Source: Anaerovibrio sp. RM50 (GTDB taxonomy: Bacteria > Bacillota > Negativicutes > Selenomonadales > Selenomonadaceae). Taken from it: 64,000 nucleotides of DNA. A program made the translations under genes and the position numbers. The notes under the pieces are model-generated. The model did no database searches. It was given only the letters and a program-made list of their open reading frames with translations, and was not told where the DNA came from. How positions within the stretch are numbered: the stretch's first letter is position 1; the number at the start of each line of letters is the position of its first letter. Positions 8,141 to 16,470 of the stretch are shown here, piece by piece. Location of the stretch: positions 50,558-114,557 of the forward strand of contig NZ_JHWV01000011.1 in assembly GCF_000622005.1 (NCBI RefSeq), read 5' to 3'.

Positions 8141-9274
8141 TTACTTCATTAAATATTCTTTTAAGTCCAGATTCACAATATATCTGATTTTCTCTCCCTC
8201 AGCACTTGCCCACTTTGCATTTAGCCCTATCATTTTAGCCACTTCCAGTATATCACTCATTCCCGGGCTTTTTCCTTCCCCATGAATTGTAGTGGCATGC
8301 TCCCCTCCTATGGATTCACTATAGGTTAAATCGTAGGCCGGTGATAACATCCACCTTTTTTCTGCTTCATCATATATAAAGGAAAAATTTTTGGAGTGAT
8401 CATCACGATTATGTGCAAATACATTGAAGCACATAAGACGAAACAGCTTTTTGCACTCCTCCATATCCCGTGTAAGCTTCAGCGTCAGTTTCATCAAAAC
8501 ATCATAATCAAGATTTGGTATACGATGAGAGGTCTCCAGCAGACCTGAAACCGAAACCATGTGTATTCGCTGCCCCCCCTTCACCCCATCTTTATAATCA
8601 AAACGTTTCGTACCAAAATATCCGGAACATATACCAGAAGGGAAAAGTTTCACATCAGACATGTCTATACCGCATTTTTTTGCACATAGGGCATACCTAT
8701 ATTCCTGCTCACCAATATTTTTCCTGTCATAAGTGGAGGGGAATTTTATAATCCACGGAGTTTCCTCAATACTTGTCAATATTTTAGGCCTTGCACCACC
8801 AGAAGAACCGCCCTTTGCAAAAAGGAAATCCAATTCATCCGTCTGTTCCTCCTGTAAAAGCTTCTGACATTCCCTGGCAATGACATCATAGGATAATTCC
8901 TCCTGAACATCAGCAAAACCAAGCACTGGCTCATAAGTCAGTGCCCCCATGCCGGATTTGCCAACAATAGCCAACCTTGTAAGAACTCCCACGGCAGCCG
9001 GATCCATATTCTTTTTCCGCAACAATCTATCCACCAGCAATCTGCCCCAACCATCTGGAAGACTGTCTGCAAACACGCCAAATAACCCCTCAAAGGGGTC
9101 AAATTTTGGCATAAAAACCTTTTTTTCTAATGGCAAGGAAAAGGGACTTATGGAAAAACCATCACTCAGCCAATCCTTATCATATTCAAAGGCAGCAATG
9201 CGATTTTGCGCTAACGCCATCTGTCCAACCCTTCGCCCATGATAAAGGACCGTCAGCTTATCTACCTTGTTCAT
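8141..9274 (-). CDS. hipA: HipA-family serine/threonine kinase toxin
   Basis: 377 residues. The N-terminal HipA subdomain (residues about 1-115, FADSLPDGWGRLL) is followed by a Gly-rich nucleotide loop (AKGGSSGGARPK, 153-164) and the kinase core. Catalytic features are present: N-x-D-x-H-x-K-N (HNRDDHSKN, Asp291) and the metal-binding Asp in PAYDLT (Asp315). HipA kinases of the known type phosphorylate aminoacyl-tRNA synthetases and slow growth; the target here is unknown. It overlaps the upstream HTH antitoxin gene by 17 bp, the usual hipBA arrangement. Confidence 0.9.
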   Translation of the reverse strand: MNKVDKLTVLYHGRRVGQMALAQNRIAAFEYDKDWLSDGFSISPFSLPLEKKVFMPKFDPFEGLFGVFADSLPDGWGRLLVDRLLRKKNMDPAAVGVLTRLAIVGKSGMGALTYEPVLGFADVQEELSYDVIARECQKLLQEEQTDELDFLFAKGGSSGGARPKILTSIEETPWIIKFPSTYDRKNIGEQEYRYALCAKKCGIDMSDVKLFPSGICSGYFGTKRFDYKDGVKGGQRIHMVSVSGLLETSHRIPNLDYDVLMKLTLKLTRDMEECKKLFRLMCFNVFAHNRDDHSKNFSFIYDEAEKRWMLSPAYDLTYSESIGGEHATTIHGEGKSPGMSDILEVAKMIGLNAKWASAEGEKIRYIVNLDLKEYLMK

Positions 9275-9539
9275 TTATTATCTCCTCTAAAGATCCATAG
9301 GGTACTCCACTAAATAAGCTTTCCAGCTCCTCCTCCACTTCAAGAGCAATTGCAATTTTAGCTAATGATTGTAAGGAAATATCTCCCGTTTGTTCAAACC
9401 TTTTCACAGAGCCAAAGCTGACTCCGGAACGTTGTGCCAAGGCCTGCTGGGAAAGTTTCCGTCTTTTCCGCAATTTTGCCACACGTCCTGCCAAATCCTT
9501 ATTTATTTCTGTTGCTGTTCTTTGTTCTAAGTTTATCAT
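9258..9539 (-). CDS. hipB: HipB-like XRE-family antitoxin
   Basis: 93 residues with an XRE helix-turn-helix at about residues 18-70 (LRKRRKLSQQALAQRSGVS, then SVKRFEQTG). It is the first gene of the two-gene unit and overlaps hipA by 17 bp. By family knowledge it binds HipA and represses its own promoter, expected between 9540 and 9600. The C-terminus (LEEIINEQGR) is short. Confidence 0.88.
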   Translation of the reverse strand: MINLEQRTATEINKDLAGRVAKLRKRRKLSQQALAQRSGVSFGSVKRFEQTGDISLQSLAKIAIALEVEEELESLFSGVPYGSLEEIINEQGR

Positions 9540-9604
9540 ACTAATATTTTATCCATTATTGCCATTTTTTGCAACTTTTAGATAATATATTATCTCTTAA
9601 ATAG

Positions 9605-9636
9605 TAAAAGTGGTTACCAGTTAAGATAACCACTTT
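9605..9636 (-). terminator. Rho-independent terminator
   Basis: AAGTGGTTA and TAACCACTT pair, followed on the minus strand by TTTACTATT. It lies just after the stop of the flavodoxin-family gene. Confidence 0.7.
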
Positions 9637-9647
9637 CCCTTTGCACA

Positions 9648-10265
9648 TTATTTTATGAAGTTCGTTGGCTGCCATGGTTCCTTTTCTGGCAAGCCATATT
9701 TCTCCTTGCCCAGGGCAATACTCTTCATTAAAAATGCCATATTCTTGCCCAAAGTCCGCATGGTCTGCAAGCCCTCACCATCCTGCTCAGCCTCACCTTT
9801 CCCCGCTCCATGGAGACTGTTCCAATATTGGCTGGAGGCTATGGGCATACCGCAGATAGTAAAATACTTGTTCAGGGCATCAAAGGTTGCCGAGCAGCCG
9901 CCCCGACGGGCCACAGCTATTCCGGCTCCCACCTTCATGGTCTTGTCAAATTTACAGCTCATAAACAGACGGTCAAGGAAGGACAGAACCGTTCCATTAG
10001 GGGAAGCATAGTACACAGGGGTTGCCACCACCAGGCCATCAGCCTCCTCAAATTTTGGAGCCAGCTGATTTACCTCATCGTCAAACACACACTTCTTGTT
10101 CTCTGCACAGGAATAACATCCGATGCACCCACGAATGGCCTTGTTGCCAATCTGAACCACCTCTGATTCCACACCTTCCTGTTCAAAGGTTTTCATCAGT
10201 TCATTTATTGCCACTGTTGTATTACCGCCCACCCGTGGGCTTCCGTTGATAATAAGAACCTTCAT
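9648..10265 (-). CDS. Flavodoxin-family NAD(P)H-dependent FMN oxidoreductase
   Basis: 205 residues. The N-terminal LIINGSPRVGGNTTVAI is the phosphate-binding loop for FMN, and CIGCYSCAENKKC near residues 48-60 resembles the Cys motif of iron-sulfur flavoproteins. TPVYYASPNG is the second flavin-contact motif. Soluble, cytosolic. It is the last gene of a minus-strand redox cluster with two similar flavodoxin-family genes at 11038 and 12421. The electron partner is unknown. Confidence 0.85.
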   Translation of the reverse strand: MKVLIINGSPRVGGNTTVAINELMKTFEQEGVESEVVQIGNKAIRGCIGCYSCAENKKCVFDDEVNQLAPKFEEADGLVVATPVYYASPNGTVLSFLDRLFMSCKFDKTMKVGAGIAVARRGGCSATFDALNKYFTICGMPIASSQYWNSLHGAGKGEAEQDGEGLQTMRTLGKNMAFLMKSIALGKEKYGLPEKEPWQPTNFIK

Positions 10266-10284
10266 GCCAAAACTCTCCTTTGAT

Positions 10285-10524
10285 TCACCTTACATAAAAA
10301 ATAGCTACATACACAAAATTTCCCGCTTTAGCTATTCGCCAAAACATAACAATTATCCTGCTAGAGAATTGTCCGTTTACATAGTGAGGTGATGCCTGTA
10401 TGCGGGCCAGCCTTTCCCCCTGAGGAAGCCGCCCAAATTCCGGCCGATGAATAAAACTAATTCCGCCCAAGGATAGCAATCCCACAGTGGCCGCACCTCC
10501 TATAATAAATTGTCTGCGGTTCAT
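10285..10524 (-). pseudogene. Truncated metallo-beta-lactamase-fold hydrolase (N-terminal remnant)
   Basis: The 79-codon ORF starts MNRRQFIIGGAATVGLLSLG, a twin-arginine-like export signal, then FGRLPQGERLARIQASPHY and VNGQF. That block is typical for the N-terminus of UlaG/RomA-like MBL-fold hydrolases, which are normally over 300 residues. After VNGQF the reading frame continues with unrelated sequence and stops, and the zinc-binding HxHxDH part is absent before the next gene. It looks like a deleted gene with its start retained. No downstream fragment is visible. Confidence 0.65.
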
Positions 10525-10553
10525 GACTTCACCAACCTAATATCTCAATCAAT

Positions 10554-11063
10554 TCATTGCAAGGAAAAATTAACTGTTACATTTCCCTCTCCCAAAATAT
10601 TCTTTAATTCCTTTTGAGATAATCCCTTGATTTTACCTAGTTTGGTAAAGTTCCAGCTGTTAGTATCGTAATAAATAGTTATTTGATTGCCCTGATAAAG
10701 AATCACATCACCAGGCTGAGTTGTTATCTGGGTATCATTTGTTGGCAGATTAGTTCCCAATGGCCCTACTTTTTCAAAATTTCCATAATCATGCATATTT
10801 ATGGAAATATCGCCTTTTTTTAGCAACTCGATAAAAGCAGCTGTCGAGGAATTATTTTCTGGAACAATTTCCAAAACATGATTATTTACATGTGCATAAA
10901 TCATAACTGGTTCCACTTCCCCCTGATTGATTACTGCTTCTTTAACATATTCGGGATTCTGATTGGCATTACTGGTACAGCCCGCAAATAATATAGCAGC
11001 AAACAGCGCAACTACCACTAAGGTTATTAAATTCAGTCTATTGCAATGATTTACCAAATTCAT
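10554..11063 (-). CDS. Cyclophilin-like fold lipoprotein
   Basis: 169 residues. An N-terminal hydrophobic segment ends in the lipobox LFAGC, so it is probably a lipoprotein anchored on the outer face of the inner membrane or in the outer membrane. The C-terminal domain (FIELLKKGDISINMHDYGNFEKVG, with GDVILYQGNQITIYYD) matches the small bacterial cyclophilin-like fold family often encoded next to flavodoxins and cupin/CMD proteins. It overlaps the preceding flavodoxin gene by 26 bp, so the two are co-transcribed. Biochemical function unknown. Confidence 0.75.
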   Translation of the reverse strand: MNLVNHCNRLNLITLVVVALFAAILFAGCTSNANQNPEYVKEAVINQGEVEPVMIYAHVNNHVLEIVPENNSSTAAFIELLKKGDISINMHDYGNFEKVGPLGTNLPTNDTQITTQPGDVILYQGNQITIYYDTNSWNFTKLGKIKGLSQKELKNILGEGNVTVNFSLQ

Positions 11064-11580
11064 AAGCCTCCTCCAATTTTCTTGTTTTTAAGTCAGCTTC
11101 TCCCGGATCATTAATACCGCCGCAGAACAATGTCCCTTTTAAAATGGCTTTATCAAAACAATCCACCCAGCCTAAAAGGCCATTTTCAGCTTTTTTAGGT
11201 GTGCTTTCTTCGTCCTCGGCAGCCACCGATAGCATGTATACGTTGCGAAATCTATAATCGGAAGGAAACAGTGGATTCATCCTGTCCAAAAGTGTTTTCA
11301 TCTGTCCACACATTTCGTAATAATAGATTGGTGTTGCGAATACCAAAGTATCTGCCGCCTTAACTTTTTCAGCGATAATATTGGCATCATCATTTAATAC
11401 GCATTTTTGTGTTTCCTGACAGGCGAGACAGCCAATACAAAAATTAATCTTCTTTCCCTTTAGGCTAATATGCTCAACCTCATGACCAGCCTCCTTGGCC
11501 CCTCCAATTAAACGATGTGTAAGTATATCAGAATTACTTTTTGCACGCAAACTTGTAGAAATAACGAGTACCTTGCTCAT
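11038..11580 (-). CDS. Flavodoxin-family FMN-dependent oxidoreductase
   Basis: 180 residues. The FMN-phosphate loop is VISTSLRAKSNSD, and CIGCLACQETQKC at about residues 48-60 repeats the Cys pattern of the 9648 protein. TPIYYYEMCGQMKTLLDR is the second flavin motif. Probably an NAD(P)H quinone or nitro reductase. It starts 15 bp after the CMD-cupin gene and overlaps the cyclophilin-like gene, so it belongs to one operon. Confidence 0.85.
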   Translation of the reverse strand: MSKVLVISTSLRAKSNSDILTHRLIGGAKEAGHEVEHISLKGKKINFCIGCLACQETQKCVLNDDANIIAEKVKAADTLVFATPIYYYEMCGQMKTLLDRMNPLFPSDYRFRNVYMLSVAAEDEESTPKKAENGLLGWVDCFDKAILKGTLFCGGINDPGEADLKTRKLEEAYEFGKSLQ

Positions 11581-11594
11581 ATTGTATTTGCCTC

Positions 11595-12386
11595 CTATAA
11601 CAGCATATCATATTTACCAGCCTCCACTGGCTCGCACCACTCGTTGGAGGTATTTTCCCCCGGTACTTCAATGGCCAGATGCTGGAAAGCGGAATTTGGT
11701 GAAGCCCCGTGCCAGTGCTTTACATTGGCCGGGATATTTACAACATCTCCAGCCTTAAGCTCCTTGGCTGGCTTGTCCCACTCCTGATAGTATCCCCTGC
11801 CAGCAGTCACAAGGAGTATCTGGCCACCGCCTTTGTCCGCATGGTGAATATGCCAGTGGTTGCGACAACCCGGCTCAAAAGTTACATTGCCCACATACAC
11901 CTGCGCCATGGACAGCATATTCAGATAACTCTTGCCATCGAAATACTGGGCATAATTGACATTTTCCCCACCTACAGGGAACAGACTTGTTGCCATTATA
12001 TTTTCTAAGGATTCATTTTCTGTGGCAGAAGTTGCGGAGGACTCGTCAGCATAAACCTCCTTGGCCATATTGAAAGCTGCCCAAGCCTTTGGCCAGCCCC
12101 CATAAAAACCTAACTGGGTGATGATTTCTGCCATTTCTTCCTTGGTAATACCATTATTTTTTGCATTCTGCAGATGATACTTTAAGGAACTGTCCACCAT
12201 GCCACTGGCCACAAGGGCTGAAATGGTAACAATACACCGCTCCTTCAATGGAAGAATATCATTTTTAGACCAAACTTCACCAAACAGAATATCATCGTTA
12301 TAACGGGCAAAATCCGGAGCAAATTCTCCTAACTGCTGCCGCCCCGCAGTTTGAACTATCTTAACAGCTTCTCTTGACCGACTCAT
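11595..12386 (-). CDS. Carboxymuconolactone decarboxylase-like / cupin fusion protein
   Basis: 263 residues in two domains. Residues about 1-110 are CMD/AhpD-like (RCIVTISALVASGMVDSSLK, GGWPKAWAAFNMAKEVY), with one Cys rather than the CxxC of peroxidase-active AhpD. Residues about 150-250 are a cupin barrel with metal-type histidines (RNHWHIHHADKGGGQ) and the second cupin motif (GDVVNIPANVKHWHGA). This fusion is common in gut anaerobe redox clusters. The reaction is uncertain; a role in metabolism of aldehydes or peroxides is often guessed. Confidence 0.8.
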   Translation of the reverse strand: MSRSREAVKIVQTAGRQQLGEFAPDFARYNDDILFGEVWSKNDILPLKERCIVTISALVASGMVDSSLKYHLQNAKNNGITKEEMAEIITQLGFYGGWPKAWAAFNMAKEVYADESSATSATENESLENIMATSLFPVGGENVNYAQYFDGKSYLNMLSMAQVYVGNVTFEPGCRNHWHIHHADKGGGQILLVTAGRGYYQEWDKPAKELKAGDVVNIPANVKHWHGASPNSAFQHLAIEVPGENTSNEWCEPVEAGKYDMLL

Positions 12387-12420
12387 AAAAAAGTACCTCC
12401 CAAATGCTTGTGTTTTTTAT

Positions 12421-13095
12421 TTACAGATTGGTGCCAATTTTATAGGCCATATCTGCAAATTCGGACTTCTCCACCAAGGAGCGGGCACCACAGCCTGTTG
12501 CCATTACCTGCCCCACGTCCTTCCATTCCATATAGCGAACCAGGGTCTCGTAGTGATTAATCAAAGCTTCCATGGTCCAATCAGCACTGTTGTAGGCTGT
12601 TGCAAGCATTATAGACTTTTTCCCGTGTAGCTTGCCGGTACGGGAGTAAAATCTGTCCACGATAATCTTTAACTGGGCTGACATGCCGAAATAATACAGT
12701 GGCGTGGTCAGTACAATAAGATCTGCCTCCAGCATCTTTGGCATGAGAATATTTTCAATATCATCCTTAAAAATACATGGGCCATCCATACCGCATTTAT
12801 CACAGCCCCTGCATGGATGTGTGTCACCATTTGCCGCATCAAAGGTAAACACCTCATGGCCGGCACTTTTGGCCCCCTCTGTAAACCTGTCTGCCAAATA
12901 TATTGATGTGGACTCATTCTTAGCATGAGGACTACTGGTAATAACTACTATCTTCATATTTTTTCCTCCTGACACACTGCCCTTTTCGGGAACTACATTT
13001 TTCTTATCATCCTTCAGTGCCGAAAGGCCACAGCCTGACATAAACAGGGTCATGGCACCTATTCCACTGATTTTCAAAAATTCCCGTCTGTTCAT
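12421..13095 (-). CDS. Exported flavodoxin-family protein (twin-arginine/lipoprotein signal)
   Basis: About 224 residues from the ATG at 13095, which follows GCAGTGAGGTTTATT. The N-terminus MNRREFLKISG is twin-arginine-like and is followed by a lipobox (LFMSGC), suggesting export and lipid anchoring. The flavodoxin-like domain then begins with IVVITSSPHAKNESTS; CRGCDKCGMDGPC is the Cys motif and TPLYYFGMSAQ the second flavin motif. The Tat signal would fit export of a pre-folded flavoprotein. It lies downstream of the DUF4405 membrane protein, a possible electron donor. Confidence 0.75.
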   Translation of the reverse strand: MNRREFLKISGIGAMTLFMSGCGLSALKDDKKNVVPEKGSVSGGKNMKIVVITSSPHAKNESTSIYLADRFTEGAKSAGHEVFTFDAANGDTHPCRGCDKCGMDGPCIFKDDIENILMPKMLEADLIVLTTPLYYFGMSAQLKIIVDRFYSRTGKLHGKKSIMLATAYNSADWTMEALINHYETLVRYMEWKDVGQVMATGCGARSLVEKSEFADMAYKIGTNL

Positions 13096-13130
13096 AATAA
13101 ACCTCACTGCTGCTTTGATATGATCAATGA

Positions 13131-13808
13131 CTAATTTCTTTTTAGGAAGGCTGCAACTGCTTTTCCTATAAGCACATATATCCCCATTATTCCGCACATT
13201 AACAGTGCATATACCACCCCTGTTTCATTGGTGGCTTCGGTGGCAAAAATGTGCTTCATTAATAGGCGGTCCCCTACCCGATTCAGGAAGGAGCCATATA
13301 CGCCAACAGCCAGCACTGCCACGCCCAACAGAGCTCCCATGATACGCCCAATTAATGGAGAAAGTTCAACATTTAAGGCCTTTTTCCACTGAGTTATCCA
13401 GCCCTTCCAATGAAGTCCCCAATGAATACCGCTCACTATCAGTATTAAGTATGGTAATGAAACATGATATTGATGTATGGTGATACTGCGCTGAATTTCC
13501 AAGGGCATTATATCCTTCAGGAGATGATTTGAAATGCCCAAGCCGGCCAATACAGCCACCAGTACAACTGCTATCAGCAATATATTAATGACAGTGCCTA
13601 TAACCCGCAAAGGATTCCAATTTCCCTTGCCAAGTCCCTTGAACCACTGTCTCTTCTGATAGAGATGGACACCTACCAGCACCAGCCATGCCACACCTAT
13701 TACCTCGTGCAGCACCTTGGGGATATAGTGAAAGCACATCACCAACAAAAACATTATTGGCAAAAGTATGGTTATTATCATGGAGTTAGTTAATTTGCCC
13801 CTATCCAT
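13131..13808 (-). CDS. DUF4405 membrane protein (cytochrome b561-like)
   Basis: 225 residues with about five hydrophobic segments and several histidines in or near them (HYIPKVLHE, GVHLYQ, TIHQYHVSLP, GIHWGLHWKGW). The pattern matches DUF4405, thought to be a di-haem cytochrome b-like domain. It is the first gene of the redox cluster and may pass electrons across the membrane to the exported flavodoxin at 12421. Haem binding is inferred from the histidines only. Confidence 0.7.
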   Translation of the reverse strand: MDRGKLTNSMIITILLPIMFLLVMCFHYIPKVLHEVIGVAWLVLVGVHLYQKRQWFKGLGKGNWNPLRVIGTVINILLIAVVLVAVLAGLGISNHLLKDIMPLEIQRSITIHQYHVSLPYLILIVSGIHWGLHWKGWITQWKKALNVELSPLIGRIMGALLGVAVLAVGVYGSFLNRVGDRLLMKHIFATEATNETGVVYALLMCGIMGIYVLIGKAVAAFLKRN

Positions 13809-13990
13809 AGGTTCCTCCCAATTAATTTATCTGCCTCTACTTTATCACTTAAAGCAAACTCCAAGTCAACTCTATTTTTCGTCTATATTCATTTTCATGT
13901 AATCAGCGGTGACGGTGAAACAAATCAGGTCTTTTCCAAGCCTTCCCAGTGCTTTTGCAATGCATTGCAGGAAAGATTTTCATAACGGGA

Positions 13991-14030
13991 AAACGGGACG
14001 TTCCATCTTTTGGGGAACGTCCCTATTTTA
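13991..14030. terminator. Bidirectional terminator hairpin
   Basis: GGGACGTTCC pairs perfectly with GGAACGTCCC over a 9-base loop; a T-rich run follows in both directions. Confidence 0.75.
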
Positions 14031-14048
14031 TTGCTTATTGCATGTTGC

Positions 14049-15170
14049 TTATTTCAAATATTTCTTAAAGAATTCTTCCAGCTTATTAAACGGAATTTTA
14101 TCCTTGTTGTCGTAAAGGTCGATATGGGAAGCCCCCGGAACAATAACCAATTCCTTGTTGTCGCCTTTCAGCTTCTTGAAGGCATCCTCCCCAAAGTAGC
14201 GGGAATGGGCCTTTTCACCGTGAAGTACCATTACTGCACTCTGGATTTCATCACTGTAGGAAAGAAGCGGCATGGTCATAAAGGACAGTCCTGAGGTCAT
14301 GTTCCAGCCACCATTTGAGTTAAGGGACCGTGGGTGATAGCCTCTCTCGGTCTTGTAATATGCAAAATAATCCTTTACAAACCAAGGTGCTTCCTCTGGA
14401 AGTACATCCGGCACACCGCCGGCATTCTTGTAGAAACCATTTTTATAATCCTCGGTACGCTGGTTATTCAGGGCCTGACGGTTGGCATAACGCTCATTGG
14501 CCAATGTCTCAGCATCCTTTTCATAATCAAAATAACCGTTGGCAGTTACTCTGGACATATCATACATGGTGGAAGCCACCGTTGCCTTGATGCGGGTATC
14601 CATGGCAGCAGCATTAATACCCATGCCGCCCCAGCCACAAATACCAATAATACCAATCCGCTCCGAATCCACATTATCCTGAACAGAAAGAAAATCTACA
14701 GCCGCTGAAAAGTCTTCTGTGTTAATATCAGGGGAAGCAACATAACGTGGAGTACCTCCACTTTCACCAGTAAAGGACGGGTCAAAGGCAATGGTCAAAA
14801 ATCCCCGCTCTGCCATTTCCTGAGCGTACAGCCCGGAGGACTGCTCCTTTACAGCACCGAATGGTCCGCTTACTGCTATAGCCGGCATTTTACCAGAAGC
14901 ATTCTTTGGTACATACATATCTGCCGCCAATGTAATTCCATAGCGATTTACGAAAGTAATCTTCTTATGGTCCACCTTATCACTCTTGGCAAAAACCTTG
15001 TCCCACTCACTGGTCATATTCAGCTTTTCGGCCTTAATAACACGATCGCTCTGCTGCTCTGCACTCTGCATTGCATTTCCCCCCTGAATAGCTGCTTCTG
15101 TATTTATACCCATAGTCATCACGCCTGCACATAACATTGCTGCCAAAACTGTTCTCAATGTCTTTTTCAT
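14049..15170 (-). CDS. Secreted alpha/beta hydrolase
   Basis: About 373 residues from the ATG at 15170 (GGAGGGAAAAACC upstream). The signal peptide is MKKTLRTVLAAMLCAGVMTM. The mature part has the alpha/beta hydrolase layout: nucleophile elbow GICGWGGMG (Cys in the usual Ser position, as in dienelactone-hydrolase-like proteins), then FDPSFTGESGGTPR, and late VIVPGASHIDLYDN, which carries the catalytic His and Asp. Likely a periplasmic esterase or dienelactone-hydrolase-like enzyme. It follows the redox cluster but has its own terminator region on the 3' side. Confidence 0.8.
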   Translation of the reverse strand: MKKTLRTVLAAMLCAGVMTMGINTEAAIQGGNAMQSAEQQSDRVIKAEKLNMTSEWDKVFAKSDKVDHKKITFVNRYGITLAADMYVPKNASGKMPAIAVSGPFGAVKEQSSGLYAQEMAERGFLTIAFDPSFTGESGGTPRYVASPDINTEDFSAAVDFLSVQDNVDSERIGIIGICGWGGMGINAAAMDTRIKATVASTMYDMSRVTANGYFDYEKDAETLANERYANRQALNNQRTEDYKNGFYKNAGGVPDVLPEEAPWFVKDYFAYYKTERGYHPRSLNSNGGWNMTSGLSFMTMPLLSYSDEIQSAVMVLHGEKAHSRYFGEDAFKKLKGDNKELVIVPGASHIDLYDNKDKIPFNKLEEFFKKYLK

Positions 15171-15339
15171 GGTTTTTCCTCCCTGTTTTGCTATCACATT
15201 TCCTCTTGATGGTTAGAGTATAACAAAGGAGCAAAACCAATACCAATACTTATAGAAAATAGTTATCTATGCTTTTTTGTAATATATATTTTCTTTTCGA
15301 AAAGTAACATTTGAACAATTGCGCTAGAACCCACCTATT

Positions 15340-15372
15340 AAAAAGGCCCCCATTAGAAAATGGAGGTCTTTT
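15340..15372 (-). terminator. Rho-independent terminator
   Basis: On the minus strand AAAGACCTCCATT pairs with AATGGGGGCCTTT and is followed by TTAATAGG. It follows the HAD-hydrolase stop. Confidence 0.7.
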
Positions 15373-15396
15373 ACGTTGCCAAAAGCATCTGGAATA

Positions 15397-16218
15397 TTAA
15401 GCTATATTCTTTACAATCCAGGCCAGCAAATGATCTTCCACAGCACAGCCAATATGCTTTGCTATTTTTTTGGTATCCTCATGGGCGTTGGCCGGGGCTA
15501 TGCCAATATCGGCGGCAGCCAGCATTTCATTGTCGTTAAGGTAGTCACCACAGGCGATTATCTCAATGCCCGGCAGCTGTTCTCTGATAAAGGCCAGCAT
15601 GGAGCCCTTGGATACATCCTTGGCTACAAACTCATAATAATTGTCCTCGGAGTAAAAGCCATTGGCCAGCTCCGCTACCCCCATTTTCTCAGCCAGCACC
15701 ACATATTTTTCCAAATGCTCATGCTTGTCGCAGGCAAAAAATTTCAGCCATGGTGTCTTGGTGGTATCTGTAAGCTGTCCCAAATCCGTGTGGCCATAGC
15801 TGTAAAACTCGTTAGGCAGACGTGGATCGTCATTGGCTTCCGGGGAAATGATATGACAGTTCTCAGCAGTATAGACCTCCAGACATGCTTCGGGAAAATC
15901 CTGCAGAGCCTTACGGGCAAACTTCGGCCATAGATCATTTTCGTCACCAGCGGTCAATGGCAGTGTTTTGATTACCTTTTTCTGCACCCAGTCATAGAGC
16001 ATGGCACCATTAAAGAACACCGACGGGGCATTAATTGGCAGTCCTTCCACATAACCCGCCGCCGCTTCAGGGGTACGTCCCGTGGCAATGGCAAAGCGTC
16101 CCCCCTCTGCCACAAAATCAGCAATAGCTGCCCTGTTTTCCGGGGAAATCGCGCCCCCCCGGGGAATAAGCGTACCGTCCAAATCCGAAATAATCATTTT
16201 GCCTGTATATTTTCCCAT
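15397..16218 (-). CDS. HAD-superfamily hydrolase, Cof type
   Basis: 273 residues. The motifs of Cof-type (class IIB) HAD phosphatases are all present: DLDGTLI (motif I, catalytic Asp), ATGRTPEAA (motif II region), KGSMLAF (motif III Lys) and GDYLNDNEML (motif IV). Cytosolic sugar-phosphate or nucleotide phosphatase; the substrate is not predictable. ATG follows AAGGAGTTGTAATT. Confidence 0.88.
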   Translation of the reverse strand: MGKYTGKMIISDLDGTLIPRGGAISPENRAAIADFVAEGGRFAIATGRTPEAAAGYVEGLPINAPSVFFNGAMLYDWVQKKVIKTLPLTAGDENDLWPKFARKALQDFPEACLEVYTAENCHIISPEANDDPRLPNEFYSYGHTDLGQLTDTTKTPWLKFFACDKHEHLEKYVVLAEKMGVAELANGFYSEDNYYEFVAKDVSKGSMLAFIREQLPGIEIIACGDYLNDNEMLAAADIGIAPANAHEDTKKIAKHIGCAVEDHLLAWIVKNIA

Positions 16219-16258
16219 AATTACAACTCCTTACAGTTCAATGACCACAATTAATGCT

Positions 16259-16434
16259 TATAACGCCATTGTTCAAATTTTTCTTCTTTAGAAGAAAAAT
16301 CTTCCAATTAGCGTTTCCCTAAAGGACTAACTCACTTCGTTCGTGTCGCAACGAGCTGGGAGATATTCTCACCAGCTGTTGTAGTTTGTTTTCCCCCACC
16401 TAAAGAGGAAGGGGACATCTTAAAGCTCGTTATA
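16259..16434 (+). repeat. Structured dispersed repeat, copy A (176 bp, with 32-bp insertion)
   Basis: Bounded by TATAACG and CGTTATA. It contains ATTTTTCTTC-TTTA-GAAGAAAAAT, an AGCTGG..CCAGCT hairpin and a CCCC..GGGG hairpin, and is nearly identical to the copies at 38782 and 45176. It differs by an extra 32 bp (CCTAAAGGACTAACTCACTT and onward) between the two structural modules. It lies between the HAD gene and the response-regulator gene. Confidence 0.85.
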
Positions 16435-16470
16435 GTTTAATGCAAACAGTTTAATGCTTGCAATTTATGC

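Noticed and set aside
10285..10524. 79-aa ORF as a complete small exported protein
   Set aside because: Its first 50 codons match the N-terminus of a much longer hydrolase family and then the similarity stops abruptly.
16259..16434. Copy A as a tRNA or small rRNA-like gene
   Set aside because: Hairpins do not form a cloverleaf and there is no CCA end or T-loop; the same sequence recurs as an intergenic repeat.
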